A DNA stretch of 20,196 nt from Dehalococcoidales bacterium (GTDB lineage Bacteria; Chloroflexota; Dehalococcoidia; Dehalococcoidales; UBA2162), in contig JAFGCW010000053.1 of NCBI GenBank assembly GCA_016932435.1, positions 1 through 20,196 on the forward strand, in the 5' to 3' direction. The notes below the pieces were generated by a model, which did no database searches, had not been told where the DNA came from, and saw only the letters and a list, made by a program, of their open reading frames with translations. The first letter of the stretch is position 1, and every line of letters starts with the position of its first letter. This document shows, one piece after another, positions 6,902 to 14,180 of this stretch. A program made the translations under genes and the position numbers.

Positions 6902-7768
6902 TTACTTCTTCAAATTCGTTCCCGAATATTCCGGTGTCATGAAAGCTTCCAGGCAGTAGAACGGCTTGTCCACTTTCACGTAGTTCAGGGGACAGTGGTA
7001 AACACCCGGTGGCATTACGACGATGGTCGGTTCCGTGATCACGTGCTTTTCGCCTTCCTCGCCTATAGAGAACTCTACCTCGGCTTCGAACTCGTTCATA
7101 TCATCGGGATTCGAGCCGAAGAAGAAAAAGAACTCGGTAAAACGGTGCTTGTGAGTCGGCTCGTGGAACATATAGGGTGTGCGAACGACGGATATTCCGA
7201 GGTTTATCTTAGCGGCTGCCGGTATCAGGTGTGCCGGGACCTGTCCTAAGCCGACTCCTTCGCCGCCCCACTTGTTCGATCTTACGATCCCCTTAGTGAA
7301 ATACCTGTCATAACTCTTTTCTTCCACTCGTATCTCCGTCAAGTCTTCGCCGAGGTCTACTCCGCCGTATGCTGAGGTCATAAACGCTTCCAGGCAGTAG
7401 AATGGTTTATCGACTTTCTGGTAGTTCAACGGGCAGTGGTAGACACCCGGGGCGGCGACCACGATGGTCGGTTCGGTGATGACGTGTTTCTCATGTTCAG
7501 GCCCGAAGGAGTATTCTACCTGGGCGTCGAACTCGTTCATGTCCATAGGGTTCGAACCAAGGAAGAAGAAATACTCGGTAAACATATGCTTGTGAGTAGG
7601 TTCGTGGAACATGTACGGTTTTCTGACAACGGTAATGCCAAGGTTCATTTTCGCGTTTGCCGGAATGATTCCGTCCGGAATGCCGCCAAGCCCGATCCCC
7701 TGTCCGCCCCACTGGTTTTCATTTACGATGTCCTTTATCACATACTTGTCATACTTGAGTTCAGCCAT
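6902..7768 (-). CDS. Tandem-duplicated cupin-like protein
   Basis: The start is ATG 7768 with AAGGAG 9 nt upstream; an in-frame start further up lies within the promoter. The 288 residues are two copies of a ~135-residue domain, matching at 98 of 134 aligned positions by my count. Each copy has WGG.G.GLG, NLGI.VVR.PYMFHEPTHKH.FTE and ITEPTIVV..PGVYHCPLNY, ending in PFYCLEAFMT. The HEPTHKH...E and later H pattern resembles cupin metal ligands (two His, Glu, His). I infer a cytoplasmic metal-binding beta-barrel, possibly an enzyme or small-molecule sensor. I do not recognise a specific function. No signal peptide is seen. It has its own promoter (7812-7840) and sits between the ABC operon and hicBA. 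Confidence 0.85.
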   Translation of the reverse strand: MAELKYDKYVIKDIVNENQWGGQGIGLGGIPDGIIPANAKMNLGITVVRKPYMFHEPTHKHMFTEYFFFLGSNPMDMNEFDAQVEYSFGPEHEKHVITEPTIVVAAPGVYHCPLNYQKVDKPFYCLEAFMTSAYGGVDLGEDLTEIRVEEKSYDRYFTKGIVRSNKWGGEGVGLGQVPAHLIPAAAKINLGISVVRTPYMFHEPTHKHRFTEFFFFFGSNPDDMNEFEAEVEFSIGEEGEKHVITEPTIVVMPPGVYHCPLNYVKVDKPFYCLEAFMTPEYSGTNLKK

Positions 7769-7811
7769 AACTGCTTTCTCCTTTTCTTCGCAAGAGAGTT
7801 TTGTGCTTTGA

Positions 7812-7840
7812 ACAATAGACCATCGGGAGTGCAATGTCAA
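7812..7840 (-). promoter_or_regulatory. Promoter for the cupin-like gene
   Basis: The minus strand has TTGACA (7840-7835), a 17-nt spacer and TATTGT (7817-7812). It lies after the ABC permease stop and 44 nt before the start codon, so the cupin gene is not simply an operon tail. Confidence 0.6.
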
Positions 7841-7852
7841 AGGTTTTCATGA

Positions 7853-8659
7853 TTATGACCCGGTACTCTCGTATTTATTCACACCTATTGTCCAGAACCA
7901 GTATGCCAGTGCGAACATCACTATACCGGCTACCGGCGTGCCGTATTGGTGGGCAGGGTGAAAGAGAGTTTCTCCACTCTTATCAAGCAGATAGCTGGCA
8001 GGGAAGAAGTTGATGAAAGCCAGGGGGATTATGAACGTAAATAGCACCTGGACGAATTTATCGTAGATGCTGATCGGATAGTCGATAAATTCACGGCAGG
8101 AACCGGTAAGGGTGCTTGATATAGTGTTGGTCAGGACAATCCAGAAACTGAGCGTCCCTGAGAAAATCCACAATGACGACTGTATCAGCGTACCCCCGAT
8201 GATTGCAGCTATGAAAAACAGTATCTTTATTGGCGTAAACTCTATATCGAGGTTGGTAAAGCACAGGATGAAAATCACCGTTGCCAGTGACATCTGACCG
8301 AAATAACCCGCGTTCGGTTTCCCCATCAGTACGTAAACAAAGGAATTGACCGGTCTGACCAGTGCGATATCGAAATTTCCCATCCTTACCATTTCCTGTA
8401 TCTCCTGGAAGAAGGCGACGCGGAATATAAAGGATGCCAGCGCATACGTAAAAAGGTTCAGGTTGAACAGAAGCATTACTTCATAAAGCGTCCATCCCTG
8501 TATCATCTTGAATTTATCGAGCATTATCCAGATCCCAAGGTAGGCCATTAGGTAAATAACTACCGGTACGAGTATATCCATCACGAAAGCAGGCCTGTAT
8601 TCAACCATGCTTTTCAGGTAGGTGCCGTATGAAATCAGTATCAGTTTTAATCCTCTCAT
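7853..8659 (-). CDS. ABC-2 type permease subunit (second)
   Basis: The predicted start is ATG 8659 (MRGLKLILISYGTYL), with GGGTGG about 5 nt upstream. A GTG three codons earlier (8668) is also possible and would overlap the upstream stop. The 268-residue protein has about six membrane segments: roughly 24-46, 53-80, 110-130, 137-165, 178-200 and 225-258. It contains the FREIQEMVRMGNFDIALVRPVN-type loop (here FFQEIQEMVRMGNFD) seen in PF06182-type permeases. It pairs with the preceding permease and ATPase as a heteromeric exporter. The substrate is unknown. It is the last gene of the operon. Confidence 0.88.
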   Translation of the reverse strand: MRGLKLILISYGTYLKSMVEYRPAFVMDILVPVVIYLMAYLGIWIMLDKFKMIQGWTLYEVMLLFNLNLFTYALASFIFRVAFFQEIQEMVRMGNFDIALVRPVNSFVYVLMGKPNAGYFGQMSLATVIFILCFTNLDIEFTPIKILFFIAAIIGGTLIQSSLWIFSGTLSFWIVLTNTISSTLTGSCREFIDYPISIYDKFVQVLFTFIIPLAFINFFPASYLLDKSGETLFHPAHQYGTPVAGIVMFALAYWFWTIGVNKYESTGS

Positions 8660-8660
8660 G

Positions 8661-9461
8661 CTATCCACCCTGTATAACCAGTTTCTTTATTGCTGATCTC
8701 CACATTAATGCTGTTATCCCCCCGAGGATTGCGATCCACATGAACTGCTGTAGAATCGCCAGCCAGCAATCGATGATCTCCAGCTTTCCAAGATATATCG
8801 ATATCGGTACATAATACATCAACCGGAAAGGCATAAACGCTGCTATGCTGACTAGTATCTGCGGGAAAAACCATAACGGCAGGAATCTCCCGGAAAACAA
8901 CTCCATCAGACTTCCGAAAAATATATCCACCTGCCACATCGCCATGTACCAGAAAGAAAGCAGACTCAGGTTAAACACTATCAGGAACATAATAACCAGA
9001 GTATTGATAACCATTACCAGGAACAGGACCAGGTTCGGCAACGAAGGCAACTGGAAATCCAAGAATATGACCGCTATGACCAGCACCGGCAGCAGTCTGA
9101 AAATAAGATTGAACAGGTTTCTGCCTATCATCCGGCAGAACATGTACACTATGAAATTCATCGGTTTTATAAGGTCGATTGCTACCTGTCCGCCTCGTAC
9201 CCTGTTATTGATATCACCTATCACATTGTTCGATATCAGAGTGCCGATAAACGTACCTATGAGGACGTAGGTGGTCATATCACCAAGGGTGATGATGCCT
9301 GAACTGGAAGTCACTCCTCCCGCCTGGCCGACCAGGGCTCGCCACAGGTATAGCTGGACCACGAGCGCCAGTACGGTCTGGAGTATTCCTGTGAAATACA
9401 GGACCCTGTAAGTGAGGTTCTCCTTGAACGAGTTCTTTATATATTCCCAGTATTTACGCAT
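8661..9461 (-). CDS. ABC-2 type permease subunit (first)
   Basis: The 266-residue membrane protein has about six hydrophobic segments. It shares the cytoplasmic loop pattern INNRVRGGQVAIDLIKPMNF, which parallels MVRMGNFDIALVRPVN in its partner, so the two permeases are distant paralogues. ATG at 9461 has only a poor Shine-Dalgarno, and is 18 nt after the ATPase stop, which suggests translational coupling. The trio of ATPase plus two permeases matches the family annotated COG4586-COG4587-COG3694. Members export poorly known substrates, so I leave the substrate open. Confidence 0.88.
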   Translation of the reverse strand: MRKYWEYIKNSFKENLTYRVLYFTGILQTVLALVVQLYLWRALVGQAGGVTSSSGIITLGDMTTYVLIGTFIGTLISNNVIGDINNRVRGGQVAIDLIKPMNFIVYMFCRMIGRNLFNLIFRLLPVLVIAVIFLDFQLPSLPNLVLFLVMVINTLVIMFLIVFNLSLLSFWYMAMWQVDIFFGSLMELFSGRFLPLWFFPQILVSIAAFMPFRLMYYVPISIYLGKLEIIDCWLAILQQFMWIAILGGITALMWRSAIKKLVIQGG

Positions 9462-9479
9462 TTTCTAATCTTTTAATCG

Positions 9480-10484
9480 TTAACTCAAGTTGTTCTGTCC
9501 CTGGATCAGGTACATTCTCCTGATTACGTCTTCTATCTGAGTTCCGGCGACGTTGATATCCTTCGTTTCAGTCCTGTCCATCAGCCACCCGACGACCGCC
9601 GATGAATTGATTTTCTCGGTATCGTATTTAATGGTTATTTTATTCTCTTCATAGTTGACATCACTGACACCAAGTTCATGAAGTCCATTTATGTCATTGA
9701 TTTCGCCAAGGATATCAGCGGTCACTGTTTCTTCCGTACCATATTTTCTCCTCAGGCTGTTCAGACTGCCGTCGTACATGATATCACCATAATTGATAAC
9801 CATTACCCGTGAACTTAACCTTTCAATATCGGACATATCATGTGTCGCAAGTATTACCGTCGTTCCTCGCTGCCGGTTTATCTCTTTGACGAATTCCCTG
9901 ATCCTTTCCTTTACTACCACGTCAAGGCCTATGGTAGGTTCATCGAGGTACAGGATATCCGGATTATGAAGCAAGGCGCAGCAGATATCGGCGCGCATCC
10001 TCTGACCGAGAGAAAGTTGCCTGACCGGTGCGTTTATGAACTCATCCAGCCCGAGTATGTCACCGAATATTTTCAGGTTTTCGCTGTATTGTTCTTCGGT
10101 AACCTTGTATATATACCTCATCAGGCTGAGCGTTTCCGATACCGGAATATCCCACCACAGCTGGGTGCGTTGACCGAAGACAACACCGATCCGCTTTGCG
10201 TTTTTCTCCCGGTTCTTGAATGGTATAAGTCCGTTAACAGTAACATTGCCGCCGCTTGGCACGAGAATTCCTACCAGCATCTTGATCGTAGTCGATTTTC
10301 CAGCGCCGTTAGGGCCGATATATCCGACTATCTCTCCTTCATCGACTGAGAAAGAGATGCTGTTTACAGCATGAACGATGCGGTATTCTCTCTTAAAAAG
10401 GTCCTGCATCGCCCCTTTCATGCCCTCTCTCCCTTTCCTCTGGCGGAATATTTTCTGAAGATTTTCAACCTGTATGATCGACAT
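9480..10484 (-). CDS. ABC transporter ATP-binding protein
   Basis: The 334-residue protein has Walker A GPNGAGKST with Lys63, signature LSLGQRMRAD, Walker B ILYLDEPTIGLD and the H-loop LATHDMSD. A basic N-terminal insertion (residues 14-38, FRQRKGREGMKGAMQDLF then KREYRIVHAVNSI) before Walker A is characteristic of the COG4586 branch. ATG at 10484 has GGAGT 7 nt upstream. It is first in the three-gene exporter operon and is transcribed through the ~200-nt leader with a terminator described below. That arrangement suggests attenuation control rather than simple repression. Confidence 0.94.
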   Translation of the reverse strand: MSIIQVENLQKIFRQRKGREGMKGAMQDLFKREYRIVHAVNSISFSVDEGEIVGYIGPNGAGKSTTIKMLVGILVPSGGNVTVNGLIPFKNREKNAKRIGVVFGQRTQLWWDIPVSETLSLMRYIYKVTEEQYSENLKIFGDILGLDEFINAPVRQLSLGQRMRADICCALLHNPDILYLDEPTIGLDVVVKERIREFVKEINRQRGTTVILATHDMSDIERLSSRVMVINYGDIMYDGSLNSLRRKYGTEETVTADILGEINDINGLHELGVSDVNYEENKITIKYDTEKINSSAVVGWLMDRTETKDINVAGTQIEDVIRRMYLIQGQNNLS

Positions 10485-10535
10485 GTTTCTACTCCATTTT
10501 TGGTTTTTTCGATTTCTCGATTAATTGCTCCCAAC

Positions 10536-10565
10536 AAAAAAGCCCGGGAATTTTACTTCCTGGGC
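10536..10565 (-). terminator. Intrinsic terminator in the ABC operon leader
   Basis: On the minus strand GCCCAGGAA (10565-10557) pairs with TTCCCGGGC (10550-10542) across a 6-nt loop (one C-A-type mismatch), followed by six Ts (10541-10536). It lies 52 nt upstream of the ABC ATPase start and 31 nt after the leader ORF stop, so it acts inside the operon leader. Confidence 0.8.
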
Positions 10566-10595
10566 CTGACTGACTTCCGTTCCGGTAATCCGGTT

Positions 10596-10691
10596 CTACT
10601 CAATTAGAAATTCCTTGCTGGAAACATACCAGGCCGCAGGCATAAGTATCCCACTGACAATGATATTTTTTATTGTTTCCAGACGATACAC
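10596..10691 (-). CDS. 31-residue leader peptide ORF upstream of the ABC exporter
   Basis: A short frame starts at GTG 10691 with AAAGGAA 9 nt upstream and stops at TAG 10596. It encodes MYRLETIKNIIVSGILMP and then AAWYVSSKEFLIE. It begins about 45 nt after the predicted transcription start and ends 31 nt before the terminator. Codons 4-6 (CTGGAAAC) are complementary to codons 23-25 (GTTTCCAG), an 8-bp stem a translating ribosome would open. The size, position and pairing suggest a regulatory leader peptide. The amino acid composition shows no run of one residue, so stalling by a drug is more plausible than amino-acid attenuation. A longer upstream frame would start before the promoter. It could also be a chance ORF. 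Confidence 0.5.
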   Translation of the reverse strand: MYRLETIKNIIVSGILMPAAWYVSSKEFLIE

Positions 10692-10742
10692 TATTGGCAA
10701 TTCCTTTCGTACTATAAGACGTAATAAATTAAAGTACGTTTT

Positions 10743-10771
10743 ATAATACGGTATGAAATTACCCTTGTCAA
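10743..10771 (-). promoter_or_regulatory. Consensus promoter for the ABC exporter operon
   Basis: The minus strand has a perfect TTGACA (10771-10766), a 17-nt spacer and TATTAT (10748-10743). Transcription would start near 10736, giving a ~250-nt untranslated leader before the ATPase. Confidence 0.75.
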
Positions 10772-10914
10772 TACCTGAACAAAATATTATCTGCATGGTC
10801 TTTTGTCCTCGATAGGGGTCCTGGATTTTATTCCAAGTATAAGATGACAGACGATGTTACCTGGTTTTCTTATCAACCCGTATGTCTATATGATAAAATA
10901 AGCCGGGGGTGATG

Positions 10915-12300
10915 ATGGAAAACGAGTTCCGCAGGCTTCCCGGTGTAGACACCGTAATCTCGGATGAACGGATTTCCAGGCTTGCTGCCAGGTATTCACA
11001 CGATTTGCTGGTAAGCCTGGTCAGGGAGCAGCTTGAGAAAGCCCGTGCAATAATATCATCGGGAAACCCATGCCCTTCAATCGATGACATCGTACAATCT
11101 GTATCTACTCAAATGGACAGACTGGAAAATCCGGTGCTCAGACCGGTCATCAATGCTACCGGGGTCGTCATTCATACTAACCTTGGTCGAGCTCCGTTAA
11201 GTAAAGAAACAATCACAGCGATGGACACGGTTTCGCGTGATTATTCAAACCTTGAATTCGACTTGCCAACAGGAAAACGCGGTTCCCGCTATGTTCATAT
11301 CGAGGATTTACTCTGCCGGTTAAGCGGGGCTGAAGCCGGAATGGTAGTAAACAATAATGCTTCGGCGATGCTTCTTGCTCTTTCCGCGATAGCCAAACGA
11401 AAGGAAGTTATCGTCTCGCGCGGAGAAGCGGTGGAGATAGGCGGCAGCTTCCGTATCCCCGACGTGATGCGGCAGAGTGGGGCCAAACTGGTCGAGGTAG
11501 GAACTACCAACCGTACCTACATCGATGATTTCAGAGAGGCGATTACCCCGTCCACCGCAGCCCTGATGAGAGTCCATTCCAGTAATTTCCAGGTGATTGG
11601 TTTCACCCACGAAGTAACACTGGAGGAAATGACGGAATTAGGATATCAGGCTAATCTTCCTGTCCTGGATGATCTTGGAAGCGGCTGTTTCCTGGATACT
11701 TCGGAGTATGGCCTCGCACCGGAACCGATGGTTCAACAAAGTATTTCCTGCGGTGTAGGCCTGGCCTGTTTCTCGGGTGACAAACTCCTCGGAGGACCTC
11801 AGGCGGGAATCATAGTCGGTAAAAAGAAGCTGGTTGATAAACTGAAGAAACACCCCCTGGCGAGGGCGGTACGAACCGACAAGACCAGGATTGCCGGTCT
11901 TGCTGCGACCCTTTTACATTATCTTCGTGGTGAAGCCGTAGAGAAAATCCCGATATGGAGAATGATAGCCGCTTCACCTGATGAAATCGCTTCACGTGCT
12001 GTTGCCTGGACAGAAGCGTTCGGTAAAAAAGCGGAAGTAATCGATGGAGAAAGTATGGTAGGCGGCGGCAGTCTGCCGGGAAGTAAGCTTCCTACCCGTC
12101 TGGTTGCAATAGGCAGTAATGGAACTATGAGTGCTTCAGCAGTTCAGACCCTTGCCCGGAAGCTCAGGAACCGTAAAGAGATACCGGTAATAGGGCGGAT
12201 CAGCGAAGATGTTCTGCTTCTCGACCCGCGTTCCGTATTGCCGGAAGAAGACGAGATTGTGATTAATATACTCCGCACGATTGGGGCGGATCTTAAATAG
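10915..12300 (+). CDS. selA: L-seryl-tRNA(Sec) selenium transferase
   Basis: SelA is a PLP enzyme that converts seryl-tRNA(Sec) to selenocysteinyl-tRNA(Sec) using selenophosphate. The 461-residue length matches the family. The N-terminal domain carries RRLPGVDTVIS; VINATGVVIHTNLGRAPLS is the conserved block entering the catalytic core; GSRYVHIEDLLCRLSGAE and EVGTTNRTY follow. The PLP lysine lies in FSGDKLLGGPQAG (Lys290). Three starts are stacked (GTG 10909, ATG 10912, ATG 10915). I chose 10915 because the GGGGG at 10905-10909 is then about 5 nt away. The downstream AICAR transformylase gene starts 23 nt later, and selB follows further on. Confidence 0.96.
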   Translation: MENEFRRLPGVDTVISDERISRLAARYSHDLLVSLVREQLEKARAIISSGNPCPSIDDIVQSVSTQMDRLENPVLRPVINATGVVIHTNLGRAPLSKETITAMDTVSRDYSNLEFDLPTGKRGSRYVHIEDLLCRLSGAEAGMVVNNNASAMLLALSAIAKRKEVIVSRGEAVEIGGSFRIPDVMRQSGAKLVEVGTTNRTYIDDFREAITPSTAALMRVHSSNFQVIGFTHEVTLEEMTELGYQANLPVLDDLGSGCFLDTSEYGLAPEPMVQQSISCGVGLACFSGDKLLGGPQAGIIVGKKKLVDKLKKHPLARAVRTDKTRIAGLAATLLHYLRGEAVEKIPIWRMIAASPDEIASRAVAWTEAFGKKAEVIDGESMVGGGSLPGSKLPTRLVAIGSNGTMSASAVQTLARKLRNRKEIPVIGRISEDVLLLDPRSVLPEEDEIVINILRTIGADLK

Positions 12301-12323
12301 ATACCCGAAAGGAAGGTTAAGCG

Positions 12324-13499
12324 ATGAGTGAATCCGAAATTACCCTGAGATATGGCTTCAATCCTCACCAGAAACCTGCCCGTCTATTCATAAAAGAAGG
12401 CAAACTGCCGTTCAATGTCTTGAGCGGTTCACCGGGATATATCAATATGCTTGACGCGCTCAATTCATGGCAATTGGTTAAGGAACTGAAAACCCAACTT
12501 AATCTGCCGGCGGCGGCGTCCTTCAAGCACGTCAGCCCTGCCGGCGCGGCAGTAAGTATTCCTCTGAATGATGTGCTTAAAAAGTCCTACTTTGTCGAAG
12601 ACATGGAAATGTCTCCTCTGTCTACCGCATATGCCAGGGCGAGGGGTGGTGACCGCGTGTCTTCTTATGGTGACTGGGCGGCTTTAAGCGATACCGTCGA
12701 TGTTCCCACGGCCAGGATTTTATCGCGAGAGGTGTCGGACGGCGTCATCGCACCCGGATATGAAACCGAGGCCCTGGAAATCCTGAAAAAGAAAAAGAAC
12801 GGCAAATACAATGTGATAGAGATCGATAAGAATTACGTACCGAAAGACACCGAGATAAGAGAGGTTTTCGGTATTGCTTTCGAGCAGAAGCGGAACGACC
12901 TGGAGATCAGCCCGGATATGCTGACGAATATAGTTACCGCTAACAGGGAACTACCAGAATCGGCGATACGCGACCTGATCGTCGCTACCACTACCATTAA
13001 GTATACCCAGTCGAATACCATAGGTTTTGCTGTGGACGGGCAGGCTATCGGCGTCGGCGCCGGTCAGCAGTCGCGAATTCACTGTGCCCGGATAGCCGGA
13101 GATAAGGCTGATCGCTGGATGCTTCGCCAGCATCCAGCCGTCCTGGGACTGAAGTGGAAACAGGGAGTTGGCAGAGCGGTGAAAAACAACGTAATCGACC
13201 TGTATCTGCTGGAGAGACTTACCTCCATGCAGCGAAAATATCTGGAGGATGCCTTGGAAGAGATACCTCCTCAGCTTACGCTGGAGGAGAGAGAGGAATG
13301 GCTGGGTAAGTTTACCGGAGTGGTGCTGAGTTCGGATGCCTTTATGCCGTTCCGTGACACGGTTGACCGTGCCTACCAGAGCGGCGTGAAGTATATCGTC
13401 CAGCCCGGTAATTCTATCCGTGACGACGAGGTAATCAAGGCCTGCGATGAGTACGGCATGGTGATGGTGTTCACCGGTACAAGGCTCTTTCACCATTAG
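12324..13499 (+). CDS. Stand-alone AICAR transformylase (PurH C-terminal domain type)
   Basis: The 391-residue protein starts directly at the AICAR formyltransferase module (LRYGFNPHQKPARLF) and lacks the ~200-residue IMP cyclohydrolase domain of bifunctional PurH. The catalytic Lys-His pair is present at Lys68-His69 (FKHVSPAG; the usual KHxNPCG is altered to KHxSPAG). Later blocks TTTIKYTQSN, GVGAGQQSRIHCARIAGDKA, SSDAFMPFRD and IVQPGNSIRDDEVI fit the fold. It transfers a formyl group from 10-formyl-THF to AICAR in purine synthesis. An IMP cyclohydrolase would be needed elsewhere. AGGAAGG precedes the ATG. Its place between selA and selB suggests co-transcription, not necessarily shared function. 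Confidence 0.88.
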   Translation: MSESEITLRYGFNPHQKPARLFIKEGKLPFNVLSGSPGYINMLDALNSWQLVKELKTQLNLPAAASFKHVSPAGAAVSIPLNDVLKKSYFVEDMEMSPLSTAYARARGGDRVSSYGDWAALSDTVDVPTARILSREVSDGVIAPGYETEALEILKKKKNGKYNVIEIDKNYVPKDTEIREVFGIAFEQKRNDLEISPDMLTNIVTANRELPESAIRDLIVATTTIKYTQSNTIGFAVDGQAIGVGAGQQSRIHCARIAGDKADRWMLRQHPAVLGLKWKQGVGRAVKNNVIDLYLLERLTSMQRKYLEDALEEIPPQLTLEEREEWLGKFTGVVLSSDAFMPFRDTVDRAYQSGVKYIVQPGNSIRDDEVIKACDEYGMVMVFTGTRLFHH

Positions 13500-13522
13500 T
13501 AATCAGTTATAATCTCCCTTAA

Positions 13523-13543
13523 TCCCCCTTTACGAAAGGGGGA
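13523..13543. repeat. Palindromic repeat R1 (left flank of DUF559)
   Basis: TCCCCCTTT-acg-AAAGGGGGA has 9-bp perfect arms, preceded by AA. The arms are identical to those of R3 at 13990-14010; only the loop differs. Confidence 0.85.
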
Positions 13544-13581
13544 AATATAGAAAGGTTTTTTGAATAACTGAGGCTGTAACT

Positions 13582-13616
13582 TCTTCCTTTATTGAAGGGA
13601 GAGTGAGAGGGATTAA
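13582..13616. repeat. Palindromic repeat R2 with GAGTGAGAGGGATT tail
   Basis: TCTTCCTT/AAGGGAGA pair as an 8-bp arm (one G-T) at 13582-13602. A tail GTGAGAGGGATT follows, matching GTGTGAGGGATT after R5. The GTG of this tail could also serve as a long start for DUF559. Confidence 0.75.
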
Positions 13617-13635
13617 AATAAGGGCTTCAAGCAAA

Positions 13636-13986
13636 ATGCTTCAATATAACAAGAAAAACATCAACTTGGCCAGGAACTTGGGAAAACACATGACATATCC
13701 TGAAACGATTCTCTGGTCCTGGATTAGATTGAAGCAACTAAAAGGGTATCAATTTTACCGGCAGAAGCCTGTAGATGAATACATCGTGGACTTCTATTGC
13801 CCGAAGGCAAAGCTCGTTATAGAGTTAGATGGAGGTCGTCACAAGACTGCTGATAGCATCAAAAAAGACACTGTAAAAGATAAAAATCTCGTAAATCTCG
13901 GTTTGAAAGTGTTACGGTTCGATAATAATGATATAACTGAAAATATTGAAGGAGTACTGGAAAGGATTCTGAGTAATATAGACTGA
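13636..13986 (+). CDS. DUF559 (Vsr-like) endonuclease-fold protein
   Basis: The 116-residue protein from ATG 13636 matches the DUF559 pattern: YNKKNINLARNLGKHMTYPE, then LLW-like ILWSWIRLKQLKGYQFYRQKP and IVDFYCPKAKLVIELDGGRH. It is related to very-short-patch-repair endonucleases, with candidate catalytic residues Asp52, Glu63, Asp65 and His69. A longer form from GTG 13603 would start inside repeat R2; the family usually starts near the YNK motif. The palindromic repeats R1-R5 lie on both sides, and R3 begins 4 nt after the stop. Codon use and base composition look more AT-rich than selA/selB, consistent with later arrival. The role is unknown; related proteins act on mismatched or branched DNA. 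Confidence 0.88.
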   Translation: MLQYNKKNINLARNLGKHMTYPETILWSWIRLKQLKGYQFYRQKPVDEYIVDFYCPKAKLVIELDGGRHKTADSIKKDTVKDKNLVNLGLKVLRFDNNDITENIEGVLERILSNID

Positions 13987-13989
13987 AAA

Positions 13990-14010
13990 TCCCCCTTTTT
14001 CAAAGGGGGA
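13990..14010. repeat. Palindromic repeat R3 (right flank of DUF559)
   Basis: TCCCCCTTT-ttc-AAAGGGGGA has arms identical to R1. It starts 4 nt after the DUF559 stop. Confidence 0.85.
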
Positions 14011-14023
14011 GACTACTACAAAC

Positions 14024-14042
14024 TTCCTTGTTGAAAAGGGAA
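14024..14042. repeat. Palindromic repeat R4
   Basis: TTCCTT (14024-14029) and AAGGGAA (14036-14042) form an imperfect hairpin around a GTTGAA loop. It resembles R2 (ACTTC..CCTTTATTGAAGGG) at several positions. Confidence 0.5.
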
Positions 14043-14062
14043 ATTGGTTCTATTACCTTCGT

Positions 14063-14104
14063 CCGGGTCGATTTGGTGCAAGTTCACCCGGCTTGTACCA
14101 ATCT
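14063..14104 (+). promoter_or_regulatory. Candidate pseudoknot / SECIS-like hairpin upstream of selB
   Basis: TTGGTGCAAG (14073-14082) and CTTGTACCAA (14092-14101) form a 10-bp stem with one G-U. The 9-nt loop TTCACCCGG can pair with CCGGGT (14063-14068) through ACCCGG (14086-14091), giving an H-type pseudoknot. It lies about 80 nt upstream of selB. Known E. coli selAB mRNA carries a SelB-binding SECIS-like element in its leader, so a regulatory role is possible. It could instead be part of the DUF559 repeat unit. Confidence 0.4.
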
Positions 14105-14108
14105 GACG

Positions 14109-14141
14109 TCTCCCTTTGTAAAGGGAGAGTGTGAGGGATTT
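14109..14141. repeat. Palindromic repeat R5 with GTGTGAGGGATT tail
   Basis: TCTCCCTTT-gt-AAAGGGAGA has 9-bp perfect arms (14109-14128). The GTGTGAGGGATTTT tail closely parallels R2. It closes the palindrome block 40 nt before selB. Confidence 0.8.
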
Positions 14142-14180
14142 TATAGTCTGCTCTCAGGAGTTTCTAGACAGGAAAAATAA

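Noticed and set aside
9840..10349. 169-codon plus-strand frame
   Set aside because: Antisense to the ABC ATPase with all its motifs; the shadow has no recognisable domain.
12951..13496. 181-codon minus-strand frame
   Set aside because: Antisense to the AICAR transformylase; no family features.
14041..14104. tRNA-Sec (selC) gene near selB
   Set aside because: GTTC and hairpin-like sequence are present, but no acceptor stem, TCA anticodon arm or long variable arm could be drawn.
13523..14141. CRISPR array
   Set aside because: The repeats are unequal palindromes with irregular spacing and a gene between them; no constant repeat or unique spacers.
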